NCBI GenBank assembly: GCA_024243835.1
Contig: JALPMN010000554.1
Coordinates: 1 to 18,012, forward strand
Length of the DNA: 18,012 nucleotides
From: Enteropsectra breve
Lineage: Eukaryota > Microsporidia
Reading direction: 5' to 3'
Position numbers and translations under genes: made by a program
Shown here: piece by piece, positions 1-8,210 of the stretch
Layout: the number at the start of each line of letters is the position of its first letter
Position numbering within the stretch: position 1 is the stretch's first letter
The notes under the pieces: generated by a model
What the model was told of the DNA's origin: nothing
Seen by the model: the letters and a program-made list of their open reading frames with translations, nothing else
Databases searched by the model: none

Positions 1-1
1 C

Positions 2-100
2 GAAGGCATAATCACTGGTATAATGGAGAAGGATTCATATTTAGTACGCTTTGCAGGAGGAAGAATTGCTAAAAAGAGACATTATGATTTGAAGGGTTGA
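2..100 (+). mobile_element. C-terminal end of a probable Ty3/gypsy-type Pol (integrase tail), partial
   Basis: An open frame enters from the left edge and ends at TGA (98-100), giving 32 residues. It contains the string DSYLVRFAGGRIAKKRHYDL. A 'YLVR...GR..KRH...L' pattern is typical of the extreme C-terminus of Ty3/gypsy integrases, where a small barrel-like domain ends in an RHV/H-type motif. The rest of the element lies outside the window, so family membership rests on this short tail alone. It could also be another transposon protein. The following 70 bases are G/T-rich, and a TGTTAACA sequence at 169-176 could be the start of a long terminal repeat. Confidence 0.4.
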
Positions 101-1003
101 GATTTGTGGAAGGTTGAGGGTTTTTTTTGTGAAAGTTGTGATTAAGGTTAACCACCTTCGGCCGGGGATGTTAACATTTATTTTTAATTAAATACCCATG
201 ATTTTAGATAATCACATAATATATTTTTTGACAGGGAAACTTCGACCACATTAACACTATGCTTTAACGTGCCCTTGCCACGGCGGCAAGCTTATGTTTA
301 TAGGTTTAAAGATCAGATTTTAGATGAACTAACGTTACGAGCAGCTTTCCACAATATGCTACAAATAACCAAAGATAAGAAGAGACAAATTTTAAACGAG
401 CGAATCATTTTCTTGAATGGCTCAGAAAGAATTTGACAATCAAAGTAATGGCATTAAAGAAAATATTCTAATGTTTCTTTTTCTTAGTTTAAATCGGGTA
501 TTGTAAAAAATGGAAGAATATTCCCTATTATTAAGTTTTACATTCTATCCATTCACCGCATCACGAATAAAGCAAGGAATATTAATGCTAAAGTGTATAT
601 CATAGCACATCTAAAGATACTACTATGATAAGTTCATGTAAATTCATTTTCTTTCAGGTGTTCATTTTTTCTTTTTATTAGATTGTAATACACCTTAAAT
701 AAAACACTTTAAAGCGCTCTGAAAATAAAGACTGGTTGTTGTTGGATGGTAAAAAATGATTCTTTGTTATAATTAATTTTTAAGTGCCCTACTCGATAGT
801 GGAACTATTATGCTTAAATAACTGATGATGCAGCTCATGGATACGATAAAAATGACATATAGCTGCCGTGCCCATGTATTTTGCGGGCACTTGCGAACTT
901 ATTTTATGCGTTAAATTATTTTATAATATGGGCCTGTCAAAAATCTCAATTTTATTGCTCAGATTTTAATTATCTCTATTTAAACAAACACCTATTACCT
1001 GAT
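101..1003. other. Gene-free AT-rich stretch, possible retroelement 3' flank
   Basis: No ATG-initiated reading frame of convincing length or composition is seen on either strand. Positions 169-256 begin with TGTTAACA and end with ATTAACA, a short terminal inverted match of the kind found at gypsy-type LTR ends, but no second LTR copy is in the window. A CCC-ATG occurs at 871-876, opening a 32-codon frame that stops before the next gene. I see no tRNA or rRNA here. Confidence 0.4.
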
Positions 1004-1228
1004 ATGAACAAAGTATTTTCAAAGATGCTGGTATCTTTTACACTCATTATGATCGCTATCCCGGTCATTGTGGCCGCAAGAGAAATGGCATACGAGGCGA
1101 TCAAAGATACTTACTTATACTCAGAATGCCAAAAGCATATAAAAGCAGTATGCAACAACTCGGTGTCTTGCAGGAAGCTCAAAACATTCTGCAGATATCT
1201 TTATAATGTATTTACTGGCGATTCCTAG
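1004..1228 (+). CDS. Small secreted cysteine-containing protein (74 aa), unknown function
   Basis: This short frame starts at ATG 1004. The same frame is open further upstream (from 881), but only through non-ATG codons. The first 25 residues are a good signal-peptide candidate: a lysine-containing start, then a hydrophobic core ending in VIVAA before RE. The mature part would be about 49 residues, rich in lysine and tyrosine, with four cysteines at 42, 50, 56 and 63 (spacing C-x7-C-x5-C-x6-C), enough for two disulfide bonds. That fits an extracellular or spore-wall/host-interface protein, but I recognise no family. It sits between transposon remnants, and no CCC or GGG tract directly precedes the start. 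It may be a real species-specific gene or a chance frame. Confidence 0.4.
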   Translation: MNKVFSKMLVSFTLIMIAIPVIVAAREMAYEAIKDTYLYSECQKHIKAVCNNSVSCRKLKTFCRYLYNVFTGDS

Positions 1229-1725
1229 AGAGCTTTTAGCCTAAATTAATAAACTTAAATTTAAAGGAAACTATGCTTGTGTTAGCTATTTTTGTCTTCG
1301 AACAAGAAGATTTAAATAACTCTTGCCTATCGCTATAAAAGCAAAAGATCTTCTACACTGTTATTCTTGAAACAGAGTGTTTGGAGAACAATCATTCCAT
1401 CTCAGTAGTGTTTAAAACAGCCTGACATTAACCTTCGTATCATTAATGAAATGTTGTAATCAAAGTATTAGACTTTAGAACCTGCGGTATATCCGCTCTG
1501 TACTAAAAGTCATGTGATACAATGGTTTTGTTTGAATGTTCCTCATTACTGAAAGACCAATTGCATTGTTCCGGGCTTTCTGAAACACCAGGCATATAAT
1601 ATTAAAACAAACACAGCAAAGCAAATGAGAAGAAAACCACAAATCAGAAAAAACAGAAAACCCCTGCCAAAGCAAAGATTTTATTCCAGATTTTATAGAA
1701 TGCTCGCTTCTCAGCTGTCACGGAT
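1229..1725. other. Gene-free stretch
   Basis: AT-rich sequence between the small secreted frame and the transposase remnant. Open frames on both strands are short, lack supporting start motifs and show no recognisable domain. Part of it may be decayed transposon sequence continuous with the remnant that follows. Confidence 0.35.
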
Positions 1726-1894
1726 GTGTGCCGCAGTGTCATGGAGCAAGAAGAAAAACAGCGAGAACAGCAAGGGCGAGTCCGCAAGCCAGCGCAAGGT
1801 GCTGCTAAGAAAAAAACTGATGACATGCAGTTTGTGCAAAGAAAAGGGGCACAACAAACGAGCATGCGCATCCATGATAAAGTCTGCTGTTTAA
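1726..1894 (+). pseudogene. Decayed MULE-type transposase tail with zinc knuckle, probably frameshifted
   Basis: The frame ending at TAA 1892-1894 contains CSLCKEKGHNKRAC, a C-x2-C-x4-H-x4-C zinc knuckle (the histidine lies in a GHNKR core) like those at the C-terminus of Mutator-like (MULE) transposases. A matching knuckle, CSLCAQQGHDKR, occurs in the element at 8533-9189. The basic linker expected just before it (GRVRKPAQGAAKKK) lies in the neighbouring frame, the one beginning at ATG 1726. The two frames meet near a run of seven A's around 1809-1817, suggesting an indel there. No catalytic DDE domain is present. An ATG-initiated frame for the knuckle exists from 1625, but its N-terminal part resembles nothing. 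I read it as a fossil; a short active gene is unlikely. Confidence 0.45.
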
Positions 1895-2444
1895 GGCAAT
1901 TATTCTCAAATTAAAATGTTCTTTTATCCCTTTTCAGATAATATTTTAAAATTTGCTCTTATTAAAATGATTTTGACATCTCCAGTGAAATTCTTTATAC
2001 TATTGCCAGACGTAGTTAACTCTAACAAATTTCATCGATCCAAAGTCTCACTGTGTTAAAACTCTCTTTTGTTTCGCAAACCAAGGGCTTCAGACCAAAA
2101 AAGGCAGCTAATAATAGCCGATCAAGGAGAAATCATTTTGAGAATGTATTAATAAGCAACATACAAGCAAAAGTGAATCTTTTGTGCATATTGCCCGCAT
2201 GGACAAAATTGACCTTTTTTCAATATTTAATTTGTTTATTTAATATTTCACTTGTTACTTGGATTAAAAATGAAAAATCAGCATTTTCAAAGAGCAGCAG
2301 CCATTTTTAACAGAACTAAGCACCACTGAGAAAGGCAAAATGCGGCCAATCATCTTTTTTCAGGCACCACAGTATTTTCGGTGCGCTATTTTTCATTGGT
2401 AAGGACAAATAAGCTAAATTAAAGCTAATTTAATTTTTTTATTA
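1895..2444. other. Gene-free AT-rich stretch upstream of homeobox gene A
   Basis: There is one longish frame (2053-2310), but it opens with GTG and has no recognisable domain or start motif, so I do not call a gene. The last 40 bases before the homeobox gene are very T/A-rich, with TAATTTAATTTTTTTATTAA directly upstream of the ATGs, compatible with an AAATTT-like microsporidian promoter element. Confidence 0.4.
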
Positions 2445-2450
2445 ATGGGC

Positions 2451-2885
2451 ATGGGAAGCCACAGCAGGCGGTCAGGTAAAGAGAGCGAAAACCTGAAAAA
2501 AAGCAAGAGCATAGAAGCGGTGATGGGCCTGCTCAAAATGAAGAGTGTGCGGGAGACAGGGACCCCGAAGACCCAGCACCGCACACAGCGCAGCGAATAC
2601 CAGAAGAGTGTTCTGCGCGAGGTCTATAAAATAACACGCTTCCCGTCGCGAGAAACAAGGGAGGATCTGGCGCTGCTTCTTAACAACACTGAGCGCAACA
2701 TCCAGATCTGGTTTCAGAACCAGCGGAACCACTACGATCTCGGGCGCAAGTCGCACGGCGCTGGAGCTGACGAAGCAGATATTAAGGCGCGCAAGACAGT
2801 AGACATATTTACATTAATGAGAATAATAGAGCGATACATGCCCGTGGCGAAGCAGAAGGAGTGGAATTCCATGCTCACGGAATGA
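2451..2885 (+). CDS. Homeodomain transcription factor A (144 aa)
   Basis: A sequence-specific DNA-binding protein, presumably nuclear. The homeodomain covers residues 40-99 and is of typical 60-residue length (not TALE). Helix 3 carries IQIWFQNQR (W48, F49, Q50, N51, R53 in homeodomain numbering; WFQNQR at residues 87-92), and FPSRETREDL precedes helix 2. Outside the homeodomain, an N-terminal EAVMGLLKMK segment and a C-terminal FTLMRIIE segment both recur in the homeobox gene at 17499-17930. The end of helix 3 (NHYDLGR) lacks the usual run of basic residues. I chose the ATG at 2451 over the in-frame ATG six bases earlier because it has a stronger context, a GGG one base upstream, and gives the same MGS start as the paralogue. 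An AATAAA lies at 2895-2900. Microsporidia are known to carry several homeobox genes; the specific orthologue is not assignable. Confidence 0.9.
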   Translation: MGSHSRRSGKESENLKKSKSIEAVMGLLKMKSVRETGTPKTQHRTQRSEYQKSVLREVYKITRFPSRETREDLALLLNNTERNIQIWFQNQRNHYDLGRKSHGAGADEADIKARKTVDIFTLMRIIERYMPVAKQKEWNSMLTE

Positions 2886-3010
2886 AGGAAAACAAATAAA
2901 TGTAAGTAAAGTAAATTTTTATATTAAAGCTAGAGGGTATTATTTGCCACACTCATGTTTATTTATAGAACTGTATTTTAATAAAGTTAGTTTCTACAAC
3001 TCTTGCTGTC

Positions 3011-3117
3011 ATATTCCTCTCCTACTAAATTCCTCTCATATTATATGCTTCTCTCATATTATACTCCTCTCCTATTATATTCCTCTCCTATTATATGCTT
3101 CTCTCCTATTATATGCT
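3011..3117. repeat. Pyrimidine-rich tandem repeat, about six 16-18 bp units
   Basis: Units approximate TATTCCTCTCCTATTA. Variants begin at about 3011, 3028, 3044, 3062, 3078 and 3094; two of the six carry TGCTTCTC in place of TTCCTC. The array ends 38 bases before the Sec7 gene start, so it lies in that gene's promoter or 5' flank. It may be a simple minisatellite or a set of binding sites. Confidence 0.85.
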
Positions 3118-3139
3118 AATGCATAAATGATTATTCTAA

Positions 3140-3154
3140 AAAATTAGCCCATTC
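3140..3154 (+). promoter_or_regulatory. CCC start motif with A-rich element upstream of the Sec7 gene
   Basis: AAAATTAGCCCATTC directly precedes the ATG. A CCC about 5 bases before the start plus an AAATT-like element matches the start-associated signal described for microsporidia, and it supports ATG 3155 as the initiation codon. Confidence 0.6.
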
Positions 3155-6100
3155 ATGCCGTCAGTAGATCTACAGCAGGAGCTCCAAACAGAAGATGCTG
3201 AAAATATCCACGTAAATTCTGTATTCACAAAGAACAGCGAGGATCCCGCCTGTGCGGATGAAGAAATGAAAGAAACTACGGAGGACAAAGTCACACGGGC
3301 CCTTATGTTTCTCGCACCAAAGCCGCTCTCCAAAGAGGCAAAGCTGCTCCTCACTGCTCTCGAAGCGTCCTCCCTTGCGTTTATTTTCAACCGCATCTTT
3401 TCCCGTTCCAAACTCTCCAACAAGGAGCTCGTGCATTTTTTGCATATTTTCAGCGGCTCCTTCCTGAAGAACAGGACAGAAGAAAACATCAAGCTGATAG
3501 ATGTGGCCAAGATAGTTGATTTCAAGTTTCCCTCACAGGACAAATATCTGGACCGCCTGGTGCTTGTGTATTTTGAAATAATAAACAAAATCCTCCCGTA
3601 CATTCCTGATCTCCTGCAGAATGAGATTCTGAACCGCTACATCTACCTGTTTGAAAACCGGATATGCAAAAGCATGGCGCTCTACCGCCTCTTCTCTGGT
3701 TTTATTTTTGCCTCTGACTCCATGATACGTGAGTTTGTTTCACGTGGGATGTACCGCCGCTTCCCGTTTCTTAAGGAGTTTATTCTGGATCTATCAGAGC
3801 ATGAAGCAGAGCATAACGCAGAACACAAAGCAGAACACAAATCAGAACATAAGCTATGCAGGGAGCATATAATAAAAATAGGCTATGAGTGCAGTGATAT
3901 GAGGCATCTTGTCTACAGCATCCTGGTGCATCACGGGCACAGCAATCTCGACTGGCTGGCACACCACTGGGAGATAGAGCGCTCCATACCCATCCCGGTG
4001 CAGTTCTACAGATACGATGCGCTTGTGCACATGGAAAACCTTGCTGAAAACAGAATGAAAAAAATGATCAATAAAGACCCGAAAAGCATATTTTCTGAAA
4101 GGGCTGCTTTAAAGGAGGAAGAGTGTTTTAACAGCGGGAATCATAGCAAGCGAGAACAGCCCCTGATATTAAAGAATGAAATTCAGCATTTAATTAAAAT
4201 GCTAAATGAGAATAACAAGGAAACAGCAAGTCTCCTTCAGAACGAGAAAAATATAAATTTAAAAACAAAGTTCAACATCATAAAAGCCAGCAAGGATGTT
4301 GATCTCAAGTCCCTTGGAAGATTTTTGTGCAAAGAGGAGAATTACAGCTTTATGGAGCAGTTTGCACTTTCATTCCACTTCCAGGGCCTCTGCTTGCTCG
4401 AGTCTCTGCGGGTCTTTTTGTCTTCCTTCTACATGAACGGAGAGAGCCAGATTATTGAGCGTGTGATCAAGGCCTTTGTCCGCTCCTGGATGGCTGCTAA
4501 CGACAAAGAGGAGAGTCTCTTCCCCCTGTACAAATCACTCAGCTATTCCTTCATTGCACTCAACACGATGCTCCACAATCCCTCAATAGAAAAGAGGCCC
4601 TCTTTTGAGGACTATCTGCGGCTGGTTGAGTGGAAAGAAAAACAGGTTTTTGACTACAGCACGATGCTCGGTTTTTATTCGAATATCAAGGCTGATGAAA
4701 TAAAGTTTCCAACGGCATGGACGGACTCATATGAGGTGTTTCTCAGTACGGCTGATATCAGTTCCAGTTTCAATTATAATGAATTTAGTTTATTAAACTC
4801 TGAAGATACTATAGGAGAAAAGATTAACCTAAACAATGAAATTACTATGAGAAGAAACAATAAAAGTCACCAGGTCTGTGAAGAGTGTGCGGCATTTGCC
4901 TACTGCCACATCTGGAACAAAATATCCAAGGACTATTTTTCTATGGAGCCTTCTAAATACTTCTGGCTGAGTGAGCAGATAGAAATCCTGTCAGGATACA
5001 AAGATAGTGACTTCTTAGCACCGTACGTGCTGGCACAGAATGACACAGGAAGAGCAATTTCAGCATTCGCACTTTTCATAAGAACTAACAGATTGAGCAA
5101 GTCACTTCTTGATAAGCTTATTAGTAATCTCGCTAATACGTTCAAGCCAAAAACCAGTCTTTTCTATGAATTTAAATCCATTTTTAATATCAACAAGATG
5201 GCTACAAGCATGGAGCATATTTTGAGCCGTACCGGCAAGGATTTTGTCAGTGCAATTACAGAATTTATATCCATGGACTTCCCTGATAGGAGTATGTTCA
5301 ACTCCAACATTGAGTATTTTTACATGAATTTTTATAATGCAAATCACAATGTAGAAAATACTCATAATGTAAAATCTCATAATACAAACACTCCAAATAT
5401 AAACACTCACAATGAGCCCAATAAAGATAATTTAAGTACCGAAATACAGGCATTCATAAAGGATATTTTCAGGCGCATCGTTCTCAACAACCACGCAATG
5501 CTGGATAATTTGAATTTTCTAGACAGGGATGTCCTTGTTGGTGTTGTAGAGCAGGCCCCTGACAAAATAGCATTGCTCAGCGATGAAAATAAGCTTCTGT
5601 TTCTGGAGAGCAAAAATACATACAGCAGAAATGAGTATGATGTTTTTAGGGGCATTGATGCTGTGAATGAGCACTCCTTTGATGTGTTCTGCAAGATGGG
5701 TCGGGAGTATGGCTATCGGGATTTTATAAACCTTAAAGAGGAGTCTCTTCCTGGGGGTATTGAAGAAAATAAAAGCAGATGGTCTCTTGGCCCATATTCC
5801 TGTTATGAGAAATATGCTGAGTATTTAAAGAGTGAAGAAAATCTGATAAAAATGTACAAACTTTCTGACAATATTTGGAGTGTTTCAAGGCTGTCAGCGA
5901 TAAATTCAGAGAAATGCTGCATGGAAGAGGATGTGTTCCAGGACTACGAGTGTTTTGCTTATATGGTGCTGAAGTGCAGCATAGTGGGTGGTGAACGGCT
6001 GCACAAGCATATGAAGTACGTGCTGATGTATCTTTCTGAGAGCATGATTCTTCTTGTGCGCTGTATTGATTCTGTTTATGGCGCCTTTGCACTTTTGGAC

Positions 6101-6337
6101 GGGAGAATCATCGAGGTATTCCGGAGCATTCTGATCCAGCGGTACAGAAGATACTCAGACACGCGCCTTGTGTGCTGCCGTGCCAACAGCATTAAGAATG
6201 ATAGAAATAACGAAGGTAGCAGCGAGAGCATGGCCAAGGAAATAGAGGGTTTTTATGCACGGCTTGTGGAGCACGGAGTTCTGAGCAGTGCAGAGCTGGG
6301 CCTCAGCAAAGAGGATCTGGATGTTGTTAATCTGTAG
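3155..6337 (+). CDS. Sec7-domain Arf guanine nucleotide exchange factor (1060 aa)
   Basis: Predicted activator of Arf GTPases in Golgi/endosomal vesicle traffic. A diverged Sec7 domain lies at about residues 365-525. Motif 1 is SSFYMNGESQIIERV, aligning to the family FRLPGEAQKIDR with the catalytic glutamic finger at Glu430. Motif 2 is ALNTMLHNPSIEKRPSFEDY, aligning to LNTDLHNPN with Asn470. Helices around them also match (FHFQGLCLLESLRVFL for the family F-x-F-x-x-L-x-x-x-x-ALRxFL). About 350 helical residues precede the domain and 530 follow it, the layout of the large Sec7/BIG or Gea/GBF1 exchangers, but shortened and without a recognisable HUS box. Two low-complexity inserts occur: five four-residue AEHK-like repeats (214-233) and an Asn/His-rich segment (about 728-759). 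The N-terminal helices of Sec7 look compressed. An AATAAA overlaps 6356-6361. Which large-GEF subfamily it belongs to is unresolved. Confidence 0.8.
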   Translation: MPSVDLQQELQTEDAENIHVNSVFTKNSEDPACADEEMKETTEDKVTRALMFLAPKPLSKEAKLLLTALEASSLAFIFNRIFSRSKLSNKELVHFLHIFSGSFLKNRTEENIKLIDVAKIVDFKFPSQDKYLDRLVLVYFEIINKILPYIPDLLQNEILNRYIYLFENRICKSMALYRLFSGFIFASDSMIREFVSRGMYRRFPFLKEFILDLSEHEAEHNAEHKAEHKSEHKLCREHIIKIGYECSDMRHLVYSILVHHGHSNLDWLAHHWEIERSIPIPVQFYRYDALVHMENLAENRMKKMINKDPKSIFSERAALKEEECFNSGNHSKREQPLILKNEIQHLIKMLNENNKETASLLQNEKNINLKTKFNIIKASKDVDLKSLGRFLCKEENYSFMEQFALSFHFQGLCLLESLRVFLSSFYMNGESQIIERVIKAFVRSWMAANDKEESLFPLYKSLSYSFIALNTMLHNPSIEKRPSFEDYLRLVEWKEKQVFDYSTMLGFYSNIKADEIKFPTAWTDSYEVFLSTADISSSFNYNEFSLLNSEDTIGEKINLNNEITMRRNNKSHQVCEECAAFAYCHIWNKISKDYFSMEPSKYFWLSEQIEILSGYKDSDFLAPYVLAQNDTGRAISAFALFIRTNRLSKSLLDKLISNLANTFKPKTSLFYEFKSIFNINKMATSMEHILSRTGKDFVSAITEFISMDFPDRSMFNSNIEYFYMNFYNANHNVENTHNVKSHNTNTPNINTHNEPNKDNLSTEIQAFIKDIFRRIVLNNHAMLDNLNFLDRDVLVGVVEQAPDKIALLSDENKLLFLESKNTYSRNEYDVFRGIDAVNEHSFDVFCKMGREYGYRDFINLKEESLPGGIEENKSRWSLGPYSCYEKYAEYLKSEENLIKMYKLSDNIWSVSRLSAINSEKCCMEEDVFQDYECFAYMVLKCSIVGGERLHKHMKYVLMYLSESMILLVRCIDSVYGAFALLDGRIIEVFRSILIQRYRRYSDTRLVCCRANSIKNDRNNEGSSESMAKEIEGFYARLVEHGVLSSAELGLSKEDLDVVNL
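3794..3853 (+). repeat. Coding 12-bp repeat, five copies (SEHE/AEHN/AEHK/AEHK/SEHK)
   Basis: Within the Sec7 gene, five in-frame 12-bp units close to GCAGAACACAAA encode residues 214-233. Units three and four differ by no base, pointing to recent slippage. The repeat sits in a presumed loop of the N-terminal helical region. Confidence 0.8.
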
Positions 6338-6404
6338 TTATTTAGGTAAATTTTGAATAAATGTATTTTCAAATTTAAATACACCATTATTATCAGTCAT
6401 AAAT

Positions 6405-6622
6405 GATAACAATGACAACAGATGATAACAAGTAGATAACAATAAGATAAATATGAATTGTTGCATGGTTTCTCTTTTTAATTAAAAATTTTTTTTAGAA
6501 AAATACATTCAAAATTATCATGACTTCTAAATTTATCTATACATTCAAATTTATCTTGACTTCTATTTCTACTATTAGTTTCTACTATTAGTTCTTACTA
6601 TAAGTTAGTTAGTTAGTTAGTA
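6405..6622. repeat. Cluster of short tandem repeats between Sec7 gene and actin
   Basis: The 389-base gap holds no gene but several repeats in series. GATAACA-like units lie at 6405-6442 (four copies). Two 26-bp copies of TACATTCAAAATTATCATGA-type sequence lie at 6504-6529 and 6540-6565. Two exact 13-bp copies of TTTCTACTATTAG lie at 6566-6591, followed by a GTTA microsatellite at about 6603-6620. They occupy the actin upstream region. Confidence 0.75.
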
Positions 6623-6711
6623 TTTTTAATTCAAAGCATTTTTACGCCCATTGTTATTTTTTCCCTCCAAAAAAAGGATCGCACAACAAAATTTTCCTTA
6701 ATAAAATTCTC

Positions 6712-6726
6712 AAAATTTTCACCCAT
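6712..6726 (+). promoter_or_regulatory. AAAATTTT plus CCC start motif of actin
   Basis: AAAATTTTCACCCAT directly abuts the actin ATG, with AAAATTTT at 6712-6719 and CCC at 6722-6724. This is the clearest example in the window of the microsporidian start-associated signal. A second CCC lies further upstream in the T/C-rich stretch before 6670. Confidence 0.7.
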
Positions 6727-7842
6727 ATGGCAGAGGAAAACACATCCATCGTAATTGACAATGGAAGCGGAGTAGTCAAGGCAGGTTTCTCAGCCGAGGA
6801 TGCACCAAGAGCGGTCTTTCCCTCGATAATCGGCAAGCCCAGGTTCCAGGGCGTGATGGTCGGCATGGGCCAGAAGGACGCGTATGTTGGAGATGAGGCC
6901 CAGCGCAAGCGTGGGATCCTTGAGCTCAGGTACCCCCTGCAGCACGGCATCGTTGAGGACTGGGATGACATGGAGAAGATCTGGCACCACACTTTCTACA
7001 ATGAGCTGCGAGCAGCGCCCGAGAATCACCCTGTGCTTCTCACTGAGGCCCCGCTGAATCCCAAGGACAACCGCGAGCAGATGATCAGGATAATGTTTGA
7101 GAAGTTCAATGTTCCTGCCTGGTTTGTGCAGATTCAGGCTGTTCTTTCGCTCTACGCCTCTGGGCGCACCACCGGAATTGTCTTTGATTCTGGAGATGGT
7201 GTTTCACACGTAGTGCCTGTTTATGAGGGATACTCACTGCCCCATGCCATCAAGAGAATTGATCTTGCGGGAAGAGACATCACTCTGTACCTGAAGAAGA
7301 TCCTGACTGAGTCTGGCATTCAGATGACAACATCCGCCGAGTCTGAAATAACAAGGGACATGAAGGAGAAGCTCTGCTACGTGGCACTTGACTTTGAGAA
7401 TGAGATGCTCACAAACAACGAGGAAGTGGACTACGAGATGCCTGATGGAGAGACAACAAAGATCGGATCCCAGAGATTCAGAGCACCGGAGATTCTCTTT
7501 AACCCATCGCTCTACGGAATGGAGGGTGAAGGCATCCACCAGGCCCTGTACAACAGCATCAAGAAGTGTGATGTTGACATCAGAAAGGATCTGTTCGGAA
7601 GCATCGTTCTCAGCGGAGGATCCACGATGTTCACAAACATCGCCGAGAGAATACAGAAGGAGGTCAGTGCCCTGGCACCATCAACAACACGTGTGAAGGT
7701 CATCGCACCCACTGAGCGAAAGTACAGTGTTTGGATCGGAGGCTCCATTCTCTCGTCTCTTTCCACATTCCAGCAGATGTGGGTTACCAAGGAGGAGTAC
7801 AATGAGGTTGGTCCGTCAATTGTGCACAGGAAGTGCTTCTAA
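6727..7842 (+). CDS. ACT1: Actin (371 aa)
   Basis: Conventional actin, the ATP-binding subunit of cytoplasmic microfilaments. It aligns from end to end with the family: phosphate loop [19 protein letters not shown] near the N-terminus, [18 protein letters not shown] with the conserved histidine of the HG(I/V) motif, the second nucleotide-binding loop as [19 protein letters not shown], the adenine-contact region as [23 protein letters not shown], and the invariant ending [10 protein letters not shown]. Length is 371 against the usual 375; the gap falls near [15 protein letters not shown], where most actins have a few more residues. No intron is seen. Codon use is visibly richer in G and C than the flanks, as expected for a highly expressed gene. 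A possible AATAAA lies 104 bases after the stop (7946-7951). Confidence 0.99.
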   Translation: MAEENTSIVIDNGSGVVKAGFSAEDAPRAVFPSIIGKPRFQGVMVGMGQKDAYVGDEAQRKRGILELRYPLQHGIVEDWDDMEKIWHHTFYNELRAAPENHPVLLTEAPLNPKDNREQMIRIMFEKFNVPAWFVQIQAVLSLYASGRTTGIVFDSGDGVSHVVPVYEGYSLPHAIKRIDLAGRDITLYLKKILTESGIQMTTSAESEITRDMKEKLCYVALDFENEMLTNNEEVDYEMPDGETTKIGSQRFRAPEILFNPSLYGMEGEGIHQALYNSIKKCDVDIRKDLFGSIVLSGGSTMFTNIAERIQKEVSALAPSTTRVKVIAPTERKYSVWIGGSILSSLSTFQQMWVTKEEYNEVGPSIVHRKCF

Positions 7843-7862
7843 GTAAATATTTGCTTTTATAA

Positions 7863-7904
7863 TACTTTAATAATGTTTTTATATTACTTTAGTAATGTTT
7901 TTAT
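7863..7904. repeat. Two 20-bp direct repeats after actin
   Basis: TACTTTAATAATGTTTTTAT at 7863-7882 recurs with one difference at 7885-7904, in the actin 3' flank. Confidence 0.75.
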
Positions 7905-8045
7905 TGATACTGGTTGCTACATTTGATAACTGTTTTAGCTTTTATAATAAAAGTGTATTTGTTAAAAAATGCATTTCATTTGTCATTATTGCCCTTTATT
8001 GTTGTCTCCTTATTACTGAATCAGCAAAATGGAATCTTTAGATGT

Positions 8046-8121
8046 AAAATTATATGAATGATACATAAGTGAAATTATATGAATTTTACATAAGTGAATT
8101 TATATGAATTCTACATAAGTA
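8046..8121. repeat. Three tandem copies of a 25-26 bp AT-rich unit
   Basis: Units near AAATTATATGAATTTTACAT with a trailing AAGTG start at about 8046, 8072 and 8097. No function is evident. An open frame overlapping it (8094-8300) is low-complexity AT sequence and not called. Confidence 0.75.
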
Positions 8122-8210
8122 AAATTAAGGGCTTGTTATTTTTTTACATAGTTTTTAATAAAATTTACGAAAATATGATTCAGATTCATAAATATATAAA
8201 ATCGCTTATG

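Noticed and set aside
874..972. A CCC-ATG at 871-876 opening a 32-codon frame upstream of the small secreted protein.
   Set aside because: It stops well before the secreted frame and in a different frame. No domain or signal peptide is convincing, and CCCATG also occurs by chance at 185-190.
101..1003. Possible tRNA genes in the gaps, suggested by TTCGA-type boxes near 241 and 1297.
   Set aside because: No matching A-box, acceptor stem or cloverleaf could be formed around either.
2053..2310. An 85-codon open frame between the transposase remnant and homeobox gene A.
   Set aside because: It opens with GTG, lacks any start motif or recognisable domain, and sits in AT-rich DNA; it may be transposon debris.
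2902..2935. GTAAGTA followed by TTAAAG after homeobox gene A, resembling a short microsporidian intron.
   Set aside because: It lies after the stop codon with no coding sequence on the far side to join, so no spliced product makes sense.
3136..3603. A 155-codon minus-strand frame overlapping the start of the Sec7 gene, and similar frames opposite actin and MSH2.
   Set aside because: They mirror strongly supported genes on the plus strand and show no domain of their own.
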